DNA of 64,000 bases from Myotis daubentonii. Lineage: Eukaryota > Chordata > Mammalia > Chiroptera > Vespertilionidae. The notes under the pieces are model-generated. The model was not told the DNA's origin and made no database searches. It worked only from the letters and a program-made list of their open reading frames with translations. Numbering within the stretch: position 1 is the first letter of the stretch; every line of letters begins with the position of its first letter. The position numbers and the translations under genes are program-made. Where the stretch lies: NCBI RefSeq assembly GCF_963259705.1, contig NC_081846.1:88672641-88736640 (forward strand). The letters run 5' to 3'. Positions 33,757 through 43,535 of the stretch are shown here, piece by piece.

Positions 33757-34879
33757 TCCTATATAGTAAAAGGGTAATATGCTTCCCAGCACCAGGATCA
33801 GCGGAGCTGAGAGGCCTCCTGGCACTGGGATCAGTGTGACAGGGGGCAGCGCCCAAACCCCCTGATTGCCCTGCGGCTCTGTGTGTGACAGGGGGTGGGG
33901 CCACAACCTTCCTATCAGCACTGCACTGTTCGTGACAGGGGAAGGTGCCCCAACCCCCTGATCAGCCCTGCTCTGTGCCTGATAGGAGGGAGCTCCCCAA
34001 CCCCCTGATCGCCCTGTGGCTTTGTGTGTGACAGGCTGCGGCGCCCCAACCCCCTGATCGCCCTGCGGCTTTGTGTGTGACAGGGTGAGGCGCCCCAACC
34101 CCTCCCCCACGGGCCTTGCTCTGTGTGTGACGGGGTAGAGCCATAACATCCCCATTGGCCCTGCCCTGAGTGTGACAGTGGCGGCACCGCAATCCCCTAA
34201 TTGGCCCTGCTCTGTGGGTGATAGAGGGCAGCGCCCCAACCCCCTGATCTGCCCTGCTCTGTGCGTGACTGGGGGAGATTCCCAACCCCCCTGATTGGCC
34301 CTGCTCTGTGCGTGACAGGGGGCAGTGCCCCAACCTCCTGATCATCCCTGCTCTGTGCCTGATACTGGGGACCTCCCCAACCCCCTGATCGCCCTGTGGC
34401 TCTGTGTATGACAGGCTGCGGCGCCCCAACCCCCTGATTGACCCTGCTCTGTGTGTGACAGGGTAGAGCCATAACCTCCCCATCGGCCCTGCTCTGAGTG
34501 TGACAGTGGTGGTGCCCCAACCCCCTCATTGGCCCTGCTCTGTGAGTGATAGAGGGTGGTGCCCCAACCCCCTGATCCGCCCTGCTCTGTGTGTGACAGG
34601 GGGGGAGCTCCCCAACCCCCCTGGTTGGCCCTGCTCTGTGCGTGACAGGGGGTGGCGCCACAACCTCCCCATTGACCCTGCCTTGAGTGCGCCCCAACTC
34701 CCCAATTGGCCCTGCTCTGAACCTGACCAGGGGCTGCACCTCTGCCACCGGGGAGCAGGCCTAAGCCAGCAGGTCGTTATCTCCTGAGGGGTCCCAGACT
34801 GCGAGAGGGCACAGGCTGGGCTGAGGGACCCCCCTCTCCCGCTGCCGAGTGCACAAATTTTTGTTCACCAGGCCTCTAG
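33757..34879 (+). mobile_element. Composite Helitron copy 2, unit 2
   Basis: Begins TCCTATATAGTAAAAGGGTA directly after unit 1 and ends with hairpin GTGCACAAATTTTTGTTCACC and CCTCTAG at 34879, followed by T. The interior is a minisatellite (33838-34735). It corresponds to 1-900 on the reverse strand. Confidence 0.92.
33838..34735 (+). repeat. Minisatellite with higher-order structure
   Basis: About 19 units of 45-50 bp (AGGGGGCAGCGCCCCAACCC-CCTGAT-GCCCTGCTCTGTGTGTGAC type). Distinct variants recur about 330 bp apart: AGAGCCATAAC at 34136 and 34467, AGTGG(C/T)GG(C/T) at 34175 and 34505, AGAGGG at 34222 and 34551. This indicates duplication of a block of about seven units. Confidence 0.9.
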
Positions 34880-34951
34880 TCTGATTATAATTACTTTCCG
34901 GGAGAGACCATGGGCTTGTTTTATGCTGTGCTGATAGCCCTCATTCTAGAC

Positions 34952-35145
34952 CAGTGGTTCTCAACCTTGGCTGCACATTAGAATCACCTGGGAATCTTTT
35001 TAAAATCCTGATTTCTGGGCCTTATCCTCTGGAAATTCTGTTTCTTTGTTATGGGGTGGGGCCACCTGAGGATGAGGCCCAAAAATCAGAATTTTAAAAA
35101 GATTCCCAGGTGATTCTAATGTGCAGCCAAGATTGAGAACCACTG
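34952..35145. mobile_element. hAT-Charlie miniature element with very long inverted repeats
   Basis: Starts CAGTGGTTCTCAACCTTGGC and ends GCCAAGATTGAGAACCACTG. The inverted arms pair over roughly 80 bases with few mismatches, so the 194-bp element is nearly a fold-back. The 8-bp flanks TTCTAGAC and TTACACTC match at only about half the positions, so the TSD is decayed. Confidence 0.85.
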
Positions 35146-36739
35146 TTACACTCAGGAACTGAGGGTGGATACAGGTATTTGGATTCAGAAATCTCCTTTG
35201 AAGAGGTCCATTTGCATGTTAACGCTGAAATGGCACCAGATGGTAGCCCTCAATCCTTGAGTTCAGCTAAGAAAAGATTTCAGAGCCAAGGCACTCAAAT
35301 GCAAGCGAAAGTATATTTAGAAAGTTTATGTAGAGGCAGAAGTGAGCTGGGAGAAGTGAGCCAGCTGGGATGTGAGGGCTCAGGAAACAAGTTACAGAGG
35401 CAAAAGAGGGTCCTTAGCACTTAAGAAACACAGAGAAAACACACATCGAGAAAAGGGGGTTTCTGGGGTGGGGAGACATGGGCCTATTGGAGAGAGCACT
35501 GAGTCCTTTATCTTGAGGGCTTTTATCCACGTTCCAAAGGCAGCGACCCTAGGGGAGGCCCCAGGGGAGACTCTCAATAGAACATGCATCAGCTTTCCAG
35601 GTGTGTCCTTTCAGGGTCATGGCCTCCACTGATTGGCTGGTGCCAGGGCAGAGGTCATTAGTCATTGCAGCTGGTCCTGAGGTCAGCCATGGCATCACTT
35701 CATCTGGTTTTGCTGCTCTTCTGGGCCTGGAGCTGAAACACAAGTGAGGCTTAGATATTATTACTATTTTTATCAAAACTCTGTCTCTGTTATCAACAGA
35801 CCGGTGGCTTTGTTCCTAAGATTATTTGATGTGGGTCTGAACCTCATTGTTCAGAGGGCTTAATGCTTACGAAAGTGGTCGTGCAAAGGCTTATATGAGA
35901 GTCATATAAGGCTATTATCTGACCCACTTGTTCCTCCTCTAAGGAAGTCTACCACATGACTAGCGACATGCCAGGGGAGGAAAAGTCAGGGGAGGATGGG
36001 AACCACATGACCATGATATGAAAGATCAGGGGGTCTAAACCACATGACTAGTGATATGCTAGGGAAGGAAAGGTCACCCGGGTGAGGTCCCAGCTGAGTT
36101 TTACCTGTTGTTGCTGGGCAACTGGAGCTTTCTGCACTGGGGGCCTTCTGTACCTGGCTTATTGTTCCTATTCTGCTCATTTTCGTCTAACTGCCTCAGA
36201 CACATGTAGGACAATGAGCATCTTTCCTGCTATGAGATTGCACCACAGCTGCCTTCCCTTGTCTGGTAGCTGCTCTCCCACCAGCAGCCTCATCCATTTC
36301 CTCTTCTTCCCTGCTTCCCAGAATGATTGTACCTTTGGCCCAAACCCTGAGGATTGTCCCCTGTGTTGCCACAGTCCCATTCCAGGCCTGCTCTAGGCTG
36401 GGCTACGGTGAGCACTTTTCCTCTCTTTTTGGAGTCTGAGTGACAGGCCCAGCATTCTTCCCTGCTTTTCTTTCTAAATCCTCACCTCCTGGGATTGATG
36501 GGGAGATGCTCACAGGACACACTCCTGAGCAGGGAGCGTGGGTGATAAATTTGTTGTTACGGTCCCATCTTTTTCTGATCCCAGTCCTGTGCTACCCCTT
36601 TCTCTTCCACCATGCTCCCTGAAAACACTGACACCTTAGGTCTCATCTTTTATTTTGCCTTCTCTGGGAAGCCTTCCTCTTCGCCCCAATTTCCAGGACC
36701 TCTTCCTCTCAGAAATGTTAAATCTGTCCCCATTTAACA
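35146..36739. other. Unassigned, possible old LTR material
   Basis: 35290-35480 (GCAGAAGTGAGCTGGGAGAA, GAGGGTCCTTAGCACTTAAG) looks like internally repeated LTR-type sequence, but the family is not recognised. At 35950-36075 the motif ACCACATGACTAG recurs in three tandem-like copies. Frames of 60-104 residues have no motifs. Confidence 0.35.
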
Positions 36740-36905
36740 CGCCCATTTCTGCCAGACACCATGCAAAGCAGTTTATACATATGAAGGCACTGCTCTTTTC
36801 AACTTCCTCTAAGGAATCCCCTCCAATTCTCATGCTAAAGACAAAGAAAAGGAAACATTCAATAAAAGAGGAACTTGCCTAAGGCCCAACAGATCCTGGT
36901 GGTGG
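36740..36905 (+). mobile_element. MIR-like SINE fragment
   Basis: GCCAGACACCATGCAAAGCAG, TCTCATGCTAAAG, AAGAGGAACTTGCCTAAGGCCC and CTGGTGGTGGGTTGAATAGG follow MIR order, weakly. Confidence 0.5.
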
Positions 36906-37649
36906 GTTGAATAGGAATAATGACTTCAAATGTGAGGAAGCATAGCTCTTTCAGCCTCCCAAGAGGTATATAAACAGCATGGTACTTTAGAATAATAATG
37001 GCGGAGCTTCAAAAAGCATGGCTTCCTGGGGTCCAGCCAGCTCTCAGGTCAGAATCCCAGAGGGCAGAGCCAGCTCCTGCACATGATCAGAATCCAGATT
37101 TCCCTTTTCCCTATCCTGCAATGAGAACCACTATAAATACTATTTTTGTCCTTCCCTCATTTATGTACTCACTAGATCAATTTTAACATGTTGTTTGTCA
37201 TTTCACAATGGTGCAGTAGCAGCCTGAGTTCATATCTACACACACACACATACACACACACACGCATATATGTCGAGACTTCAAGAAATGTGTGTGTTTA
37301 TATATATATATGCTGAAATTTTGAGAGGCTACAGAATCTCAAGGGGCTAAATCAGGTATCTAAGTAAGCTTAAATTAGGTTATGTACACACACAGGTATG
37401 GTTATATGAAGTATTTAGCTTTTTTTGAGATTCTTCAGCCTCTTAAAATCTGTTTTATCATCTGCAAATTGGGGTAAAATCTCATGGTATTATATGAATT
37501 TAAACAGAGTTTTAAAAAATAATAACTGGTTCATCCCCATAAGACAATGGCTTTATCTGCAGTAACCTCAATACTTTGCAATACTTAGGGAGAAAACTGA
37601 CTTTTTCAGATTCATTAACAGTGGCTACAAAACCATATATACTACACAT
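36906..37649. other. No gene; CA/TA microsatellite near 37240-37310
   Basis: A compound (CA)n and (TA)n tract. Otherwise nothing recognised. Confidence 0.5.
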
Positions 37650-37852
37650 CAGGGGAGGGAACCTTTTTCCTGCCAAGGGCCATTTGGATATTTATAACAT
37701 CATTCCAAGGCCATACAAAATTATCAACTTAAAAATTAGCCTGCTATATTTGGTCAAACATTTAGTAATTCACCCGTAATGCTTTGTCAGGACCAGACCA
37801 AATGATTCTGTGGGCCTTATAGGGCCTGTGTGCTGTACGTTCCCTATCCCTG
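37650..37852. mobile_element. Nonautonomous hAT element (203 bp)
   Basis: Inverted ends CAGGGGAGGGAACC and CAGGGATAGGGAACGTACAG. 8-bp TSD CTA(C/T)ACAT at 37642-37649 and 37853-37860 (7 of 8 identical). Confidence 0.9.
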
Positions 37853-38031
37853 CTATACATTATTGGTGGCATGTACCTAGTTTTGACCCTAAGATCTGAC
37901 TGTTGAAACAACTCCCAGGGTGAAAGGTAATATGTCTCAAGGGTAGAAATTATAGAATGTCCAATGCTGGATACAGGTGGGTGACATGTAAATTAAAAAT
38001 TGCCAGATTATTTATTTCCAAGATAAGTTAG

Positions 38032-38034
<3 letters not shown>

Positions 38035-38085
<51 letters not shown>

Positions 38086-38101
38086 CATATATATATATAT
38101 C
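38035..38101. repeat. (TA)n microsatellite
   Basis: About 65 bp of TA dinucleotides with a short ACACATAC break, directly upstream of the 5' end of a Helitron. Confidence 0.97.
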
Positions 38102-38103
38102 TA

Positions 38104-38768
38104 TCTACACTAATAAAAGAGAAAAATGGTAATTGGCGTACGACGATACCCTTTTCATTGGCTAATCAGGGCTATATGCAAATTAACTGCCAACTAAGAT
38201 TGGCAGTTAATTTGCATATGTAGGCACAATGCAGGGAGGCGAAAGAGAAAGCAGGAAGAAGCCCCCTGCCACTGATAGTGATCAGAAACCCAGGGGGGAG
38301 CTAAGAGCTGGGGGGCAGGGCAAAGGTGGCCCTGGGGCCGCCTTTGCCCTGCCCCCAGCCATGATTGGAGAATCAGGTGCCTTTTCTGCCCTGGCCAGTG
38401 ATAGCAGGAAGTAGGGATGGAGCCAGGGATGGGAGCTGGGCACGGTCGAAGCTGGCAGTCCCAGGAGCTAGGGGTCCCTTGCCTGGGCCTAAAGCGGAGC
38501 CCACGACCGCGGGGCCGCTGCAGCTGCTGGTCCCCGCTGCCTGGGCTGGGGGCAGAACCAGTGATGGGGGGAAATGAGGGTCCCCTGCCCAGGCCTGATG
38601 TCTCTCTCAGAGGCATCAGGCCTGGGCAAGGGGCCGATCCTATGATTGGAGGGTGATGGGGGTCAACGCCTGAGGGCTCCCAGTATGTAAGAGGGGGCAG
38701 GCTGGGCTGAGGGACACTCCCCCCCGGCCCCACACCCAGTGCACGAATTTCGTGCACCGGGCCCCTAA
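38104..38768 (+). mobile_element. Nonautonomous Helitron, family also at 59468
   Basis: Begins TCTACACTAATAAAAGAGAA after A at 38103. 3' hairpin GTGCACGAATTTCGTGCACC, ending CCCCTAA (last base of CTAG mutated) before T at 38769. It carries a perfect 20-bp inverted repeat (38174-38193 and 38200-38219, 6-base loop). GC-rich interior, no Rep/helicase. The copy at 59468-60104 is a close relative with indels. Confidence 0.93.
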
Positions 38769-38792
38769 TATATATATATATATTTATACACT

Positions 38793-39416
38793 TGTGGACA
38801 AAAGGGGCCACATGCTGGCCTGACAGGCTCAGGGGAGGCCTGCATGGCAGGCTTGCAAACTCAGAGACCTAAAGTCACCACAAAGGACAGTCTGAAATGA
38901 AACTTTAACTAAAAGCAGTTATGGTGGGCAGTTACATCCTAGGCCAGTATCTTCACTGACAAGGTCAACCTTTACCTTAACTGAGCCTATCTGTCCTTTT
39001 GCATCTATGATAACATACCCTTGAAATGTCTGGGTGACTTGTAACTTCCCTTTTTCTGGAGCCCCTGGGGCACAACCAAATGTGCTGGGCGCCAGGACAG
39101 AGACCACAAATTCCTTCATTATCATGTAATTGATCCTGCACCCACCTAAGTATGTGTCCATCATTTACTTTTTATCCAATCCCAGGAGTTTCCCTGCTTT
39201 GCTTTCTCCCTCCTCCTTAATCTATCACCAATGAATTTCATGTAACCCACCAACATCCCTCCTTTGATTGCAAATGTATAAATACAAATGTAACCCGCCA
39301 TTCTCCGGAGCATTATCTCAATTCGTTGAGGTTCTGCTTCCCGGCATATATCGACAGTTTGGCTCAAATAAACTCACAAAAATTCTTTACAGGTTTCAAT
39401 GGTTTTTATGTTAACA
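38793..39416 (+). mobile_element. Solo LTR, class I (ERV1-like), 624 bp
   Basis: Begins TGTGGACAAAAGGGGCC and ends TTTTTATGTTAACA. 4-bp TSD CACT at 38789-38792 and 39417-39420. TATA-like GTATAAATAC near 39277-39286 and poly(A) signal AATAAA near 39367-39372. No internal retroviral region is attached, as left by recombination between two LTRs. Confidence 0.85.
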
Positions 39417-39420
39417 CACT

Positions 39421-40100
39421 GATGCCACAAAACTCAACTCCTACTTTTCTTCTTTATTCTCTGTGAGAAAGAATAATCTTTGAACTGAAAAGAGTATATA
39501 GTATTTCTGAGACTGAAGTAAATAACCTCATGATGGATAAAAAAAAAACTGTAAAAATACACACATCTGCTTTACATGAATTCAAACTTTGTGGCACATC
39601 TAAATGACACATCAGTCTCAAGAGAACCTCTAAATGAGAAAGTGGTCATTGATCTTTTACATTCATGTGAGGACAAAAGAGCTTCTAAAAGACTGGCAAT
39701 AAGCGAATTTTATCCATATTTTAAAAGGAAAATAAGATTTATTCAGCAAAGTACTCACTAGTCAGCTTCCATTGTGACCTGCCAAAAACATTAAAATCTC
39801 TTTAGACTAACATTTCTAGTCTAAGATGTGTCTTTTTCCACGATAAGATTGCTCTCTCCTCTTTTTTTTTCTTCCTTTCTTTCCTCCCTCCTTTTTTCTC
39901 TTCCTCCCAAACTCCCTTCCTTTTTTCTTCCTAATAAAATTTTTATTTTACAAAAGTTTTTGCAAAGACAGTACAGAATATGGAGCCAACAAATCACAAA
40001 GATAGTGCACTATCCCCATATATTTTGCAAGTCATTTTGTTATTGTTGGAATTAGCTCGATACTATTCATAAAGGAAAGAAAACAAAGGGGAGGCCAAAC
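39421..40100. other. No gene; pyrimidine-rich patch
   Basis: A C/T-rich patch at ~39850-39925. No open frame of note. Confidence 0.5.
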
Positions 40101-41455
40101 ATTATGAGCATGATCCTCAGGGCAGCTTCACCAGGAAACTACAGCTCCACACAGCATTGCCCTCCCCCACCCCCCCAAGGAGATTATCAGGCCTCCATTC
40201 CCCGCTGAGGTACTAGGTTACTGGGGGGAGGAGTTAGAAGGTGCATGCACAGTGAAGTTGGGGTGACATAGGGCAGGCGCTTGCCCTCATGCCAGCCTGG
40301 GGAACAATAGATGGACTGGGAGGTAAACCCACCAGAAGTGCAAACATCTCGGAAAGTTGGTTTGAAGAGGCTCCTGCTTAAAGCCTCAGGCAGGGAGCTT
40401 GTCTCTCCTGGTCACTCCTGCGCTCTGGCTCGCTCTTTCTTTGCTTGTTCAGTGACCTGCACTCACCACGCACTCACCTCCTCTCCGCCCATAGCCATGT
40501 GGCCTTTAGCAGCTGAACGGCCCATGGCTCTGGGGACTGCACACACAGGATGCTGGACTGGACTGCACTTTAATATGGAGCAGAAACTTCGGGCATTAGT
40601 CTTTATTCTGGCCCTGGTGGAGACAAGATTGGATTTCCGTGGGGAGAAAGACAGAGATGGGACCTTGTTGGGGGGCGGGGGGGGCGGGGCTTAATTTTAC
40701 ATCATCAGTAAAGCTCTCCATAAAATCCCATCCTGGCATGGGGGGTCTCAGGGAATTATTTTCCTTGTAGCATCACAAGAACCCCACTTCCACTGGTAAC
40801 AGCCCAGCCTGCATTCCCTCAGCGCCACCAAGCAGCAGGTCCTAGGGATTTGGGGCTCCTGCGGGGGGGGGGGGGGGGGGAAGTACTCCCACACTCAGTG
40901 CCAATGTTGTGGGCTCTGTGTCCAGCACATGAAACCTGGGACACTCCCCAGACGCCTTCCCCTATTCCCAGTGGCTGCGAGCCCGGCCCCGCACACAGAA
41001 GTAGGGACCTTTTTCAGATGCAGAACCCTGCCCATCGCCTTTTGCGATTCTCCATCTCCATCCTTGCAATTTATTCTCTGTGTCCAGGGAGCTGGGGCTG
41101 GGGCTTTGGGGAGTGGCTCACAGTCCAGGATGGCTCTGAGCCCAACTGCCAAACCCAGGGTTCCCAGACTCTCACTTGCCTCATGTCTATCTCTGTGCAA
41201 CCTGGGCCAGTGCCATGGGAAAGAGGGCATCAAAGAAGCTGCAGGTAGAAACTGGATCACAAGGAACCATAGTCCCACCCTCTGTTCTCTCAACTGCTCC
41301 TTGCTCAAGGCCAGGAACGACCCCTTTGCCAGAGGGCACTGCCCCTGGTAAATGCATTGCTAGGGGGCAGGAACTGCTCTCCCATGCGCAGACCCAAAGC
41401 CCCACTCCTGTTCCCCCTGAGAGTTCCCCTGGCAACCACTCTTCCTAATGCACTG
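40101..41455. other. GC-rich stretch of unknown origin
   Basis: Clearly richer in G+C than its flanks, with a G run at 40862-40880 and overlapping frames on both strands (127, 132, 137 and 140 residues) that share no motif and sit over each other. TAAAATCCCATCC near 40720 and a GGGGCTCCTGCGGGGG stretch near 40852 could be LTR/leader debris. No family assigned, and no splice-bounded exon can be argued. Confidence 0.35.
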
Positions 41456-43535
41456 GAAGCTGATGCTGCTGACTGTCAGGCTGTCTGAATCTAAATAAAA
41501 ATTCTGACTTCTGCAAACATAATTGCTTATCTGTGTCAAACTCACAGTCTTTACTGATGCTTTTATAGATGTACCTAATAGAAAAAGAGCCTCAGATATG
41601 CAAATGCTCAGAGACATAAATGGTTTTTGTTAACCAGTCTGCAGACTGACTAAATATTTGTGAATCCTTCCAGAGAAGGCTGTTAACTCTCTGTCAGGCC
41701 ATTGGCACAGGGAATATTCTCTCCCCTCCTAGGGGAGTCACTGGACTTTACCAAGCCTCTGAAAGGACCAAAGCTGCTTAGAATATAAGAGGCAAAGCAA
41801 CAGTTACTAGCCTAACTATTAAGGCCAGTTCTCTTCTACCTACTAGGTAAGGCCAGAGGACGTCAGAATCACAGAGTAAACTAGCAGGGTTTTTTTTTTT
41901 TTTTTTTTACCAACTTGCTAGTTTTTATTAGCAGGTTGGTAAAAATGCCACACCTGGGCAAAATTGTATTGCCACTTCCACTTTGGGAAGAGTTTGCCAA
42001 TCTAGGGAATGCCAATTGCTTACTTCAGCTGGCTATACAGAGTTGAAATTTGGTTCTTTTTACCCTGTTGAAAGAGCAAGGATTTTCCTTTTGCCATATA
42101 TTTTTCTCCTTACCTGATCCTTCCATAACTGGGCAATTCTTAATAAATGAGTGACAGCAATACATTTCCTTGCATAAACCCAATGAATCCACATTTGGAA
42201 ACTGTGCAGTTTTTATTAGCCAAGACTTTGACTGGAATGCCATGTCCAAGAGAGACATGTCTGGACTCTGTATGTCACCAAAAAGCCTTCAGAAATTGAG
42301 ATTGACTTTCAAAGCTGATAAAAGCCCTCTGAAGCAATGCCCAGGTACCTTGATTGATCACATGGTTCATGGTGATTTTTCAAGGTAAGGAATAAAGGTC
42401 GCTTCCCTGAAAGATGGCAAGGAAGGCACCTCAAGACATTTTTGGGGACTTCAATAATTTGGGGAATTTACTCAAACCTATAGGTATTGCCGGCAAAGCC
42501 TGATGGGAACTGTGGCTTGGCTTCTTTGCCCTGTGGGGCTGACTAGAGCTCAACCTAAAGATTCCTGCAAGGCAGACTTGAAAGAACCTGTTTGATCAGC
42601 TGCTATTCTTGTTGCAAATAACCAGGCTAAAGTAAAATTGGATTTAATGTAGTCTCTTTGATGGAAATTAGGGTAATTTTAGTGAGAAAAAAATTGTGTT
42701 TCAGTGGAAACCACAATGCCCAATTGTCGATATTGGACTCCAATGCAGTTAATGGTCTTCAATGTTTTGTTTTTAAGGCTGTGTTTGTATATACCATACA
42801 GAATTTACCTAAGCACTTGATGGTATCACCAAAGGTGTTCAAACTACAGAAAAAGAGAATCTATAAAATTGCTGCTGCTTGCTTTCATTCCAGCAAAAGC
42901 CTTGCATCTGAAAGTCTTATAGACTCAGAAACTGATTTTTGATTTGTTGTGTACTTTAACCTTTGTGTTTCATTTTCTTCCTTCTGTTTTCATAGAAAGT
43001 ATGCCTAGGACATTATTTACCTGATTGTTTACACAGTACAGGTCTCACTTTACAAACCTATCTGCATCCCTATCTCCTGAAGTGAGACTCAACAGTTAGA
43101 ATGGATTGACTTGTTGTCAGGACTAAATGGTTGAGTTGGTGAAGTATGGGGCAGTGTATCATTTTCACTTGAAATTGCTCTCCCTTTTCTGCCCAAATGG
43201 TTTAGACAAAAGAAAATCTTACAAAAGGAAATGTTAGAATATTTCCCTGAGACTAATTTGAGTTAAGCATGATGTACAGAAAGGCTTCGAATAAGTGTGG
43301 CACACCTGCCACCGGAGAAGCCACTCCTCCAACCTAACCTGGAACACTATGAAGTCAGTCCCTCTCTCTATGACCTGGTTTTTACCTCCCACCAGAGCTT
43401 TACTTACTATAAATCCCCTCACTTTTGGATTCTGCCTTTTAAACTTGTCACATTTGTTATCTGTAGAATACAACAAGAAGGCCAGCTTGTCCAACATTCT
43501 TTGTTAAATACCATGCTATTTCACCTCCATGTATA
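41456..43535. other. Unassigned; T run with inverted repeat near 41890-41945
   Basis: A run of about 20 T at 41890-41909 is followed by an imperfect 17-bp inverted repeat (arms 41904-41920 and 41929-41945). The remainder has no recognised element; frames of up to 94 residues have no motifs. Confidence 0.4.

Noticed and set aside
33838..34735. CRISPR-like regular repeat spacing
   Set aside because: Units are diverged tandem repeats with no unique spacers, in a vertebrate transposon.
33754..34748. Reverse frames of 161, 173 and 183 residues
   Set aside because: Same minisatellite as above in the second composite Helitron; repeat-driven open frames.
40311..41351. Possible host exons (frames of 127-140 residues on both strands)
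   Set aside because: Frames overlap on both strands, have no motif, and sit in GC-rich DNA where stops are rare.
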